Of a DNA stretch of 64,000 nt, positions 35,321 to 43,697 are shown in pieces. The DNA is from Peredibacter starrii (GTDB lineage Bacteria > Bdellovibrionota > Bacteriovoracia > Bacteriovoracales > Bacteriovoracaceae). The notes below the pieces were generated by a model, which worked only from the letters and a program-made list of their open reading frames with translations, ran no database searches and had not been told where the DNA came from. A program made the position numbers and the translations under genes. Where the stretch lies: the NCBI RefSeq assembly GCF_034259205.1, contig NZ_CP139487.1:2976001-3040000 (forward strand), given 5' to 3'. Position 1 is the first letter of the stretch; each line of letters opens with the position of its first letter.

Positions 35321-36132
35321 AAGAGATTTCTCTCGATTATCGCTACCTCAAGGCCTTCATGGTCACTTCTCGTTATCTGAATTTCTCCAAGGCCGCTCAA
35401 GAACTCAACATTGCTCAATCAGCTGTAAGTCGCCAGATTAAACTTCTGGAGGCCTCGGTTGGTGATCAACTCATTATTCGATCTTCCAAAAAAGTCCTTC
35501 TCACAGAGAAAGGTCAAGCACTCCTGAACGAACTTGGCCATTTTGAAGCGAGAGTCCAGGACATCTTCTTTGGACATATGAACAAAACCATTCGCGTGGG
35601 AATCCTTCAAGGGGTGCTTGAGAACTGGTTCAACGACATCATGGTTGAGTTTACCAAAACGAGTAAGCACCAGCTTACGGTAGAAGTGAATACTCTTGAT
35701 CAATTGAAAGAAAAACTTCATAGCGGAAAGTACGATCTCATTTTCACCACTGAGAACATTCAGAGTGAACTTGCGAGTTCCTTGAAGCTTTTTGAAGAGA
35801 AGATGGTTCTTATCAGCAAGAATGAAATTAATTCTAAAGAGGCCTCTGAGTATCCCTGGATTGTTTATTCAGAACAGGATCACCTCTTCCAGTTAAATAA
35901 AAAGCGTTCGAGTAAAATCATTGTCGTGAATTCAATTACGACCATCTTGAAATTAGTCAAACGTGGCGTGGGAATTGCCATTGTCCCAGAACACACAATC
36001 GATCAAGATCAGCATCTCAAGACCTACGATCTTAAAGGGCTTCAGAAAGGCCATATTCACCTCTCAAGTCTTAACTTTAAGACCATGCCAGAACACATTA
36101 AGCAATTAGTTGATGTGATTAAGAAGCGCTAA
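35317..36132 (+). CDS. LysR-family transcriptional regulator
   Basis: 271 residues. N-terminal winged HTH: YLKAFMVTSRYLNFSKAAQELNIAQSAVSRQIKLLEASVG is the classic LysR pattern (about residues 7-46). A linker helix follows, then a periplasmic-binding-protein-like effector domain beginning near residue 88 (TIRVGILQGVLENW). The effector domain is shorter than usual (whole protein normally about 300). ATG overlaps the stop of the IscA-like gene, so the two are co-translated, an unusual pairing that may reflect redox or iron sensing. Convergent with the FG-GAP lipoprotein gene. Confidence 0.88.
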   Translation: MKEISLDYRYLKAFMVTSRYLNFSKAAQELNIAQSAVSRQIKLLEASVGDQLIIRSSKKVLLTEKGQALLNELGHFEARVQDIFFGHMNKTIRVGILQGVLENWFNDIMVEFTKTSKHQLTVEVNTLDQLKEKLHSGKYDLIFTTENIQSELASSLKLFEEKMVLISKNEINSKEASEYPWIVYSEQDHLFQLNKKRSSKIIVVNSITTILKLVKRGVGIAIVPEHTIDQDQHLKTYDLKGLQKGHIHLSSLNFKTMPEHIKQLVDVIKKR

Positions 36133-37976
36133 AACTGGCAAGACATCTTGCCGGAAAGAACTTTTCCGTCTTCACAGACAGTGACTTCAACGAAATCTTT
36201 ATCCGTGTAGCCTTTAAGAGAATAAAGTTTTTCCAGAACTTCACCTGAGCTATAGCCTGATTTTCTGAGATAAGGCCAGCGTACCTTTACTCCCACAACT
36301 TCCACACCTTCCGGAACTCCGAAATGAATACCAGATTCATTTTGAGAAGGAAGACCACCTTGAGTGTATTCGACCCAGCGGCGCTGAACGATTTTCTTGT
36401 TCTTGGATTGAGTGTAAAGCATCACCATCGCTCCAATGCCTTCAGTATTGGATTTAATGCCGTGAAGATGAATCTTGAAGGCCTTTCTGCCGATGGTCTT
36501 AGTTTGGTTCTCAAATAGATATAAGCGCGGTGAGATATCTGCCTTACGAATATTATTCTGTGAAGTTAATAAATCTGGACGGCCATCACGATTCACATCG
36601 ATCTGAATGGTACCAGTTGGATTTACCACATCAATCCCGGCCTGAGGTCCCACGTTCACAAATGCACGAGTCTCATCCTGCTCGAACAACACGAGTCGCG
36701 AATAAGGAGGGAATCCGGAATTATCAACCACGATATCAATCTTTCCATCGAGATTATAGTCGGTCCACACTGCTCTTCTGTCCCCTTGGTTCCAGGACTC
36801 AGAAGAAGCATCACTTAGGTACTCAGTACGAATAAAATAAGGTGGAAACGTTTCTTTTGATCCCGTCAGAATACTGGATTTATCAACCGACTCGTTATCG
36901 TAGGCATGTGACAGTTCACCTAAAAAAATGTCCATGAGACCATCATCATTGTAATCAGTACAAGCACTGAAGAATGATCGCCCGCCGCCAGTCGGAATAA
37001 GACTTCCATCCGGATCAGATGCGTAGTTAGAAACAGGTCCCAGATCCTCATAGAAGCGCTCACCCGTGCGAGGCTCAGTGATGTTCATCCATAGTTTATT
37101 TTTGTGACCTGAGGAAGATACGGTCAAAATATCAGGATAGCCGTTCTGATCAATGTCACACGTCGAGGCGCCATAAGTTGGTTTGGCGTTTGGTGGGAAA
37201 AGTTGATCAGATTTTTTGTCCGCCTCCCCTTTTAAAAAAGAGGTCACGTCTTCAAACTTCCCCTTATTATTGCGAAGGAGTCGATCGGCCACAGGAATGT
37301 ACTGGTTATTTTTGTTCTCGTACCAGTTAGAAACAAAGATGTCGGCCCAGCCATCGAGATCATAGTCAACCAAGGTTAAACTTGAAGTTGGTTCCACTGG
37401 TGCAGTGATTGCTTTAGGATCTTCAGTAAACTTGAGTTTACCGCCCCAGACTGATCCCACATACAGCTTAATGGGAATCTGACTAATTTCACTTCTTTGA
37501 TTCAAAACTCCGGCCAGAAGATCCGGGACGCGGTCCTTATTGAGGTCATAAATAAGAATGAAACTTGCTTTAAAGTCCAGAGGAAGAGGATCATGCTCCC
37601 AAGGTTTGAACTTTTTGATCTTAGGATCAAAAACGTAAAACTTGGGTCTTGAATAATAAGTCGGAAGGATCACCAGATCGGTATATCCATCAAAGTTTAA
37701 GTCCACGGCATTAAAAGTCACTGCAAAGAGATCTTTCAACCCATAATCATTGGTCTTGTCCGCAAAAGTTCCGCCCTCTTTAACAGTCGGGCCATAGTTT
37801 ATGGTTTGAACTTTTTTAGAGAGAGAATCCAGTTCTTCAGAAAGCTTAATAGATTCTTCATCCTCGCTTTTTTTAGGAGGAGTTGAACAACCAAGAACTA
37901 TGAGGGAAAGGAGACCCACGTGAGTGAGCCTCCTTAAAAATGAATTAGAAATCAATGATGTCAAAACCGAATCCAT
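36129..37976 (-). CDS. FG-GAP/VCBS-repeat lipoprotein (UnbV/ASPIC-like C-terminus)
   Basis: About 616 residues. The lipobox IVLGC lies behind a hydrophobic stretch preceded by two arginines. The body has seven or so FG-GAP/VCBS units with calcium-loop-like aspartate runs (DLNFDGYTDLVI, DLDGWADIFVS, DYNDDGLMDIFLG, DYNLDGKIDIVVD, DVNRDGRPDLLTS), forming an integrin-alpha-type propeller. The C-terminal region with YTQGGLPSQNESGIHFG and VKVRWP matches ASPIC/UnbV. Start uncertain: ATG 37976 gives a charged signal peptide; a GTG at 37919 has the strong AAGGAGG but leaves only ten uncharged residues before the cysteine. The gene overlaps or abuts the acyl-CoA dehydrogenase stop. Function: envelope binding protein, ligand unknown. 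Confidence 0.8.
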   Translation of the reverse strand: MDSVLTSLISNSFLRRLTHVGLLSLIVLGCSTPPKKSEDEESIKLSEELDSLSKKVQTINYGPTVKEGGTFADKTNDYGLKDLFAVTFNAVDLNFDGYTDLVILPTYYSRPKFYVFDPKIKKFKPWEHDPLPLDFKASFILIYDLNKDRVPDLLAGVLNQRSEISQIPIKLYVGSVWGGKLKFTEDPKAITAPVEPTSSLTLVDYDLDGWADIFVSNWYENKNNQYIPVADRLLRNNKGKFEDVTSFLKGEADKKSDQLFPPNAKPTYGASTCDIDQNGYPDILTVSSSGHKNKLWMNITEPRTGERFYEDLGPVSNYASDPDGSLIPTGGGRSFFSACTDYNDDGLMDIFLGELSHAYDNESVDKSSILTGSKETFPPYFIRTEYLSDASSESWNQGDRRAVWTDYNLDGKIDIVVDNSGFPPYSRLVLFEQDETRAFVNVGPQAGIDVVNPTGTIQIDVNRDGRPDLLTSQNNIRKADISPRLYLFENQTKTIGRKAFKIHLHGIKSNTEGIGAMVMLYTQSKNKKIVQRRWVEYTQGGLPSQNESGIHFGVPEGVEVVGVKVRWPYLRKSGYSSGEVLEKLYSLKGYTDKDFVEVTVCEDGKVLSGKMSCQF

Positions 37977-39717
37977 CACGCTCACTAACCGCTTTTGAAA
38001 TCTTAGGAATGAGTTTGTCATAGCTAGAGTTCAGACGCTTGAAGTTACGAGTGAATGACTGACGGCTGTCACGACAGATAAGTTCTGTTAAGTGAGTTAC
38101 GTACTCTTTATCTTTATCAGAAACATCTGTGCGGTTAAGAATTGATGTTGTACGAGATAGAACTGCCAGTTGAGCGTAAAGTTCCATCGTCATATTCGCG
38201 ATTCTCATCTGAAGAAGCTCATTACCGATAATGTTCTTACCGAACTTCATGATGGTATTTTCAACTGCGATTGAGAAATCTTTCATCATAGATACGAAGT
38301 GGTTACCGTGAACTTCAAGGCTCGGATGAACCTTCGTGAGAGTCTTAGAACCAAAACGTTTGCTCATGCGCTTCTTAGCGAAATCAGTCAACACACCCAC
38401 TGATTTGATAGGATCCTGAATCGCCTTAGAAACGTCTGCAATCTTGCCTAGTTCTTTTAGGTCATCAGAAGGCCCTTTAATACCAGAAAGGGCCGTGAAG
38501 ATACGAAGGATTTCGTTTGTTCCTTCAAAGATTAGATTAATACGACAGTCACGCATGATACGCTCATAAGGATATTCCTTCATGTAAGCATTACCGGCCG
38601 CGATCTGAGTTGCTTTATCGATTGTGTCCCAAAGTCTCTCAGAACAGTAGACCTTACAGATGGCAGACTCGTGCTCAAAGTGATTCATCCCTTGAACAAT
38701 TTTACCTGTCGTCATGTAAACCATCGATTCACATGCGTAAATATTAGCGGCCATGGTCGCCAGTTTTTCCTGGATCAGACCGAATTGATCGATCGTGCTT
38801 CCGAACTGCTTACGCGTTTTAGCTTGAGCAGTCGCGAGCTTCAGGATCATTTTCATCCCGCCCACTGAACCAGAACCAAGCGAGAGACGACCAGTGTTAA
38901 GAACGTTCATGGCGATTTTGAAACCTTTACCTGGCTCGCCAATCATGTTCGAAGCTGGAACTTTAACGTTATCGAAGTACACCGCGCGAGTTTCAGAAGC
39001 ACGGATACCCATTTTGTCTTCTTTCTCACCGAAAGAAACACCTTCTCTTTCTTTCTCAACGATAAAGCATGAGATCTTCTCTACTTTGCCGCCTTTGCCA
39101 TCATCGTGCTCAGTTTTCGCAAATACTGAGTAGAAACCGGCCATACCAGCGTTTGTGATCCAAAGCTTCTGACCGTTGATCGTATAAGTGCCATCAGCGT
39201 TCTTAGTTGCTTTCGTTTTGATTGAGTAAGCGTCTGATCCAGAGCCCGGCTCAGTTAAACAGAAGGCAGCGAATACTTCACCACTTGCTAGTTTTGGAAG
39301 CCAGTGTTTTTTCTGCTCTTCATTACCTTCATTTAATAAAGCCTTATAACCAATCGATTGGTGAGCACCTAATGTTGTGGCAACGGCACCATCGTATCCT
39401 GCGATTTGTGAGAAAACGCGGGCATAAAGTGTCGTATCAAGACCAAGACCACCGTAATCCTCACCTACCGCCAGACCGCAAAGTCCAAGACCGGCAAGAC
39501 CATCCAAAACTTCCTTAGGAATCTTTGAATCTTTATCAAACTTCGGAGAATCGATATTGTCCTGAGCAAACTTATCAATTGCATCGATCATGGCCTTGGC
39601 CATTTCGATTTGGCTTTCTGAAAATTGTGGATAAGGGAAAACTTCGTCCTCCATCACCTCACCGTAAAACAGGCTGGCGACAATGGAAGGAATTTCTTTT
39701 TCGGTTTTTGCTGACAT
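37945..39717 (-). CDS. Acyl-CoA dehydrogenase
   Basis: FAD-dependent dehydrogenase introducing the alpha-beta double bond of acyl-CoA in fatty-acid oxidation. The 590 residues contain the substrate signature FCLTEPGSGSDA, LWITNAGMAGFYSVFAKT, and RINLIFEGTNEILRIF with the putative catalytic Glu. A C-terminal extension of about 200 residues beyond the core resembles the long-chain (ACADVL/ACAD9-like) group, suggesting long-chain substrates. ATG is preceded by GAGG; the upstream region has two TATAAT-like boxes. Together with the mutase operon it supports use of lipid or amino-acid carbon. Confidence 0.93.
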   Translation of the reverse strand: MSAKTEKEIPSIVASLFYGEVMEDEVFPYPQFSESQIEMAKAMIDAIDKFAQDNIDSPKFDKDSKIPKEVLDGLAGLGLCGLAVGEDYGGLGLDTTLYARVFSQIAGYDGAVATTLGAHQSIGYKALLNEGNEEQKKHWLPKLASGEVFAAFCLTEPGSGSDAYSIKTKATKNADGTYTINGQKLWITNAGMAGFYSVFAKTEHDDGKGGKVEKISCFIVEKEREGVSFGEKEDKMGIRASETRAVYFDNVKVPASNMIGEPGKGFKIAMNVLNTGRLSLGSGSVGGMKMILKLATAQAKTRKQFGSTIDQFGLIQEKLATMAANIYACESMVYMTTGKIVQGMNHFEHESAICKVYCSERLWDTIDKATQIAAGNAYMKEYPYERIMRDCRINLIFEGTNEILRIFTALSGIKGPSDDLKELGKIADVSKAIQDPIKSVGVLTDFAKKRMSKRFGSKTLTKVHPSLEVHGNHFVSMMKDFSIAVENTIMKFGKNIIGNELLQMRIANMTMELYAQLAVLSRTTSILNRTDVSDKDKEYVTHLTELICRDSRQSFTRNFKRLNSSYDKLIPKISKAVSERDGFGFDIIDF

Positions 39718-39917
39718 AAGGCCTCTTTGAGAAAGGAAAAATTATACCTAAATATTATAAGGTGTGACCCGAATCAAAGTACAGAAAATCTAAAGAAGCG
39801 AGAGACAAACCAAAACCATCAACCATTCCTTTCGAGCCCCCAATACCTGACGATCACGCTTCAATATAATTCACATTCTGAACGCTTGCACATCACATTA
39901 ATTTTGAAGACAATTAA
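39718..39917. other. Divergent promoter region of the gsp operon and acyl-CoA dehydrogenase
   Basis: 200 bases without a supported gene. On the minus strand TATAAT at 39741-39746 could be a -10 box for the dehydrogenase. On the plus strand TATAAT at 39865-39870 lies about 50 bases ahead of gspC. Neither has a good -35 at the right distance, so an activator may be used. The gspC ATG lacks a clear ribosome binding site. Confidence 0.35.
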
Positions 39918-41159
39918 TTGATGATAAATAAAATCAAAGACTTCCTAAAAACCAAGCTTTCACGTTTGAAGAAAGACTCTTCTGATCAAGAAGACATTTC
40001 TTCGCAACCTCCATTTGAAGAAAACACATCATATGAAGTACTTCCTCCAGAAGATAAAACTGGTGAAGCACCTATGCCTGTTTTGAAATCAAACTGGAAA
40101 GATAAGTTCTCTTCTTCTGTGCGTGATTTAAGAACGAAGATGAGCTCGGTTAACGCTAAAGAATGGAAACTACCGGAAGGTTTTAAATCGAAAAGTGGTG
40201 AAGGTCTTTCTATTCTCTCTCCGAGTTTAAGCAAAGGGATTGAGAAGTTTCTATCGCGTGAAGCACGTGAACCTATTCATCAAGTTGCGACGGTAATTAT
40301 TGTTTGTGGTATCACTTACACTCTGGGAAAAATCACGGCGCTAGTTCTTCGCGGAACCCCTGTCTTCGACTCTCCTCGCGATTATACGGTTTCAATTTCT
40401 CTTGAGAATGACTTCAACGCCGGAACACTTAATCAGGTGAAGAGCATTAACCCTTTCCGCACTAATGCTGGTGCGAAGAAAGGAACTCAGAAAGTCGCTG
40501 ATACAAAATGTGAAGAGGCCCAGCAGTCTTCTACACTTCCGATCAAGCTTGTAAACACTATCGTTCTTCAAGACACTGTTAAATCACTTGCTTCTGTTCA
40601 AGTCAGAGGTGATCGTGATCTTCAGGAAGTTCGCATCGGTGACTCAATCGATAACCTTGCTAAGATCTTCAAAATCACGCGTCTGGAAATTCTGGTTAAA
40701 AACCTTGAGAGTGGCGTTTGTGAATCAATCTCTTCTGATAAAGCAAAAGAAGTCCGCTCTCCGATTTCTGTCATGACTCCAGCTCAAAGCCGTGAGTTTA
40801 AGGCCAATAAGAAAATGTCTGGTATCGATAACGTGGGTAACAAGTTCACGATTTCGAAAACACTTCTGGATGAAAAGATGAAAGACATCGCGGCCATCCT
40901 GACACAGGCACGCGCGATTAAAATCCAGAACCCGGATGGTTCACTCTCTTTCAAATTAACTGAAATGGATCCTCAAGGGATCTTCCCATACCTGGGTCTT
41001 CAGGATCAGGACATCATTACAAGCATTAATGGTAAGCCGATCTATGACCTGAACGAAGTGATGGGACTATTTTCAAGAATTAAAAACCTGGAGAATCTTC
41101 AGCTTGGAGTTAAGCGTGAAGGTTCAGACTCTGTACAAGAGTATTCCATTAAAAAATAA
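39918..41159 (+). CDS. gspC: Type II secretion system protein GspC
   Basis: Inner-membrane clamp protein linking the secretin to the inner-membrane platform. Residues 1-120 are a long charged cytoplasmic region, longer than usual for GspC. A membrane segment follows at about 122-144. The periplasmic homology region (about 205-275, SASVQVRGDRDLQEVRIGD-like) binds the secretin N0 domain, and a C-terminal PDZ-like domain (about 310-413, LGLQDQDIITSINGKPI) completes it. First gene of the operon, so it also tells where transcription starts. It assembles with the GspD encoded 12 bases downstream. Confidence 0.9.
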   Translation: MMINKIKDFLKTKLSRLKKDSSDQEDISSQPPFEENTSYEVLPPEDKTGEAPMPVLKSNWKDKFSSSVRDLRTKMSSVNAKEWKLPEGFKSKSGEGLSILSPSLSKGIEKFLSREAREPIHQVATVIIVCGITYTLGKITALVLRGTPVFDSPRDYTVSISLENDFNAGTLNQVKSINPFRTNAGAKKGTQKVADTKCEEAQQSSTLPIKLVNTIVLQDTVKSLASVQVRGDRDLQEVRIGDSIDNLAKIFKITRLEILVKNLESGVCESISSDKAKEVRSPISVMTPAQSREFKANKKMSGIDNVGNKFTISKTLLDEKMKDIAAILTQARAIKIQNPDGSLSFKLTEMDPQGIFPYLGLQDQDIITSINGKPIYDLNEVMGLFSRIKNLENLQLGVKREGSDSVQEYSIKK

Positions 41160-41171
41160 GGACGAACGGAA

Positions 41172-43694
41172 ATGAAGACAAGATGTCGTAATAAGCGTTT
41201 GATGAGCACCCTCATTTTTGCGGCCCTTTTGCTGTCAAATTATGAGGCCCATGCGCAATTCAACAAATACCGTTCGCAGACCCGCTTCAATACGAACCGT
41301 GGAGATGGAACTCCTCCGGCCGATGCTCAAGCTGCCCAGCCTTCTGCTAATGATATTGAATCAATGTCTGCTGAAGACGCGGCCGCCGCTTTGAAAGCAG
41401 CAGAGAAAATTGAAAGTGCGGACGCCGATCCGGATCCAACTGAAGTTTCAGATGACGATGCTTTCGAACCAGATAGTGATGATGATGCGAACCAGACAAC
41501 ATTTGGGAATCGCCCTTCTCCGGGTCTTAAAGCTCAGCCAAAAAACAGCAAGTATGTGAACCTTAACCCTGAGACTGCTTTCGGTCCTGAAATCGTTGAG
41601 AGCTTTGATTTTCCTGATACTGACATCATGGAAATCACCAAGCACATGCAGAAACTTACCGGGATAAACTTGATCCTTGATAAAGACGTTAAAGGTAAAG
41701 TTTCAATCATCGCACCTACTCCGATTACTGTGGGTGACGCTTGGAAGGCCTACCTTGCTGCCCTTAACATGGCCGGCTACTCTTTGATCAAGACTGGTGC
41801 TTTCTATAAAGTTATTAACGCTCGTGATATCCGTTACACTCCGACGAAGATCTATACTGGTAACTACACTCCTGATACTGAAAACTACGTGATGAGAGTT
41901 ATCTCACTTAAGTCAGTATCGGCGGCGGAGATTGCTCGTAACTTCCGTCCTTTCATGTCTCGTTACGGTCGAATCATCGATATTAAACAAACCAACACTA
42001 TCATCATCGCAGACACTGGTTCTAACATTAACCGTCTGGCGAAAATGGTGAAGTTCCTGGATGTTCCTGGTCACGAAGAGTCTCTTCAAATCGTTAAAGT
42101 GAAGAACTCATCTGCCCAAGAGATCGCGAAGCTTCTGGATAATATTCTTAAAGGTGGCTCAGGTGGAGCTGCTGGAAGAGCAGGTACTGCTACTCCACGT
42201 TTCACAGGTTCAACTGGTGGTGGCTCTGAATCAACCAGCATGATTTCTCGAATCATCGCTGAACCTAGAACAAACTCAATCATTGCCATGGCGAATGCTG
42301 AAGGTGCAAAGCAACTTCGCGACCTGATCAATAAACTAGACGTAAAACTTATCTCTTCTGGTTCTAACCGTGTTCACGTTTACTACTTAAACTACGGTGA
42401 CTCTGAAGAACTTTCGAAAACTCTTTCAAGCATCGTGACTGGTGCTGCTGCTAAAGATGGTGCTGCCGGTGGTGCAAGCCGTTTCACATCTTTTGCAGGT
42501 CCGGCAGAAAACCCGATTTTCTCTGCTGAAGTAAAAATTACTTCTGATAAAAACAACAACGCACTTGTGGTAACTGCCTCTCCTACTGACTGGTTAACAC
42601 TCAAGGACGTAATTGGTCGTCTGGATATTCCTCGTGACCAGGTTTACGTAGAAGGTCTGATCCTTGAAGCGAACGTGGCAAAAGAAAGATCGTTCGGGGT
42701 TGAATACGTTGGTGCTTACGGTAACGGAAACGCTCAGCGTGCTGGTTTCACAAGTAAATCTTCAAGCTTACTAGGTCTTTTAAGTACAGGTGTTCCAACT
42801 TCTCTTGGTGGTTTCTTCGCCGGAGCTGGTTTCGGTCCAACTCGTACAATTACTGTTCCGAACGCAACAGGTGGTGGTACGACTACTCAACGTGTGAACG
42901 CACTTAACGCTTTCATCAAAGCGATTGCTTCTCACTCTAGTACAAACATCCTCGCGACTCCTCAGATTCTGGCCCTGGATAACACTGAAGCAACGTTCGA
43001 AGTTGGTGATACAGTACCTATCCAGAACTCAACCATCTCTGGTACGGTTCAGAACTTTTCGACAACGAACCAAGAAGCGAAACTTTCTTTGAAGATCACT
43101 CCGCAGATCAACAAAGTGACTCGTTTCGTGAAACTTAAAATCAACCAGAAGATCGATGACTTTAAACAAACGTCTGGTGAAAACACTGGTCGAGGTCTTC
43201 CAACCACAACTCGTTCTGCTATCACTGAAGTGATGGTACGTGACCGTGATACGATCGCCATGGGTGGTCTACTTCGTGACCGTGAACTAGTGGCCAATAC
43301 GAAAGTACCTATTTTGGGTGATATTCCTGTACTAGGTTGGTTGTTTAAAAACAAAAGCCGTCAGATTGAGAAAGTTAATATCCTATTCTTCATGACTCCG
43401 AAGATTCTTTCTCCATATGCTAAAACTGCCTCTTCTAACACAAAACAAGTGCTTGAGAAGCGTTCTAGAGGTATGCAGGGAATGTTTGACGAGGATGAGA
43501 AAGATCCAAACGCCAAAGTATCTGAGGATTTAAATAAGAAGTTGGATGCACAAATTGCCGGTCCTCTTTACGATTTGTCTGATGCGGATCATTATAAGAA
43601 CCTCAATAATGAAGACATCGGTCCGGATCAGGACGCCCCATCAGATGAATTCGATACTCCTGACTATCAAGAGATTAGAAAATCGGTGCAATAA
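41172..43694 (+). CDS. gspD: Type II secretion system secretin GspD
   Basis: Outer-membrane channel of the secretion machine, 840 residues. A basic start and signal peptide (to about residue 29) are followed by about 100 residues of acidic, Asp/Ala/Glu-rich linker not usual in secretins. Then come the N0 domain (FPDTDIMEITKHMQKLTG), N1-N3 repeats (N3 with a Gly-rich insertion) and the C-terminal gate/barrel with VEGLILEANVAKERSFGVE, VGDTVPIQNS and PILGDIPVLGWLFK. No lipobox. An acidic tail of about 80 residues follows the barrel. AAGGACG precedes ATG by a few bases. Pilotin gene not seen nearby. Confidence 0.95.
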   Translation: MKTRCRNKRLMSTLIFAALLLSNYEAHAQFNKYRSQTRFNTNRGDGTPPADAQAAQPSANDIESMSAEDAAAALKAAEKIESADADPDPTEVSDDDAFEPDSDDDANQTTFGNRPSPGLKAQPKNSKYVNLNPETAFGPEIVESFDFPDTDIMEITKHMQKLTGINLILDKDVKGKVSIIAPTPITVGDAWKAYLAALNMAGYSLIKTGAFYKVINARDIRYTPTKIYTGNYTPDTENYVMRVISLKSVSAAEIARNFRPFMSRYGRIIDIKQTNTIIIADTGSNINRLAKMVKFLDVPGHEESLQIVKVKNSSAQEIAKLLDNILKGGSGGAAGRAGTATPRFTGSTGGGSESTSMISRIIAEPRTNSIIAMANAEGAKQLRDLINKLDVKLISSGSNRVHVYYLNYGDSEELSKTLSSIVTGAAAKDGAAGGASRFTSFAGPAENPIFSAEVKITSDKNNNALVVTASPTDWLTLKDVIGRLDIPRDQVYVEGLILEANVAKERSFGVEYVGAYGNGNAQRAGFTSKSSSLLGLLSTGVPTSLGGFFAGAGFGPTRTITVPNATGGGTTTQRVNALNAFIKAIASHSSTNILATPQILALDNTEATFEVGDTVPIQNSTISGTVQNFSTTNQEAKLSLKITPQINKVTRFVKLKINQKIDDFKQTSGENTGRGLPTTTRSAITEVMVRDRDTIAMGGLLRDRELVANTKVPILGDIPVLGWLFKNKSRQIEKVNILFFMTPKILSPYAKTASSNTKQVLEKRSRGMQGMFDEDEKDPNAKVSEDLNKKLDAQIAGPLYDLSDADHYKNLNNEDIGPDQDAPSDEFDTPDYQEIRKSVQ

Positions 43695-43697
43695 CAT

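Noticed and set aside
39727-39921. 64-codon plus-strand ORF ahead of gspC
   Set aside because: No ribosome binding site, no ATG with context, odd composition and it overlaps the promoter region; probably chance.
41172-43694. Considered PilQ (type IV pilus secretin) instead of GspD
   Set aside because: Flanking gspC, gspE to gspN and the N0-N3 layout fit type II secretion; AMIN domains typical of PilQ are absent.
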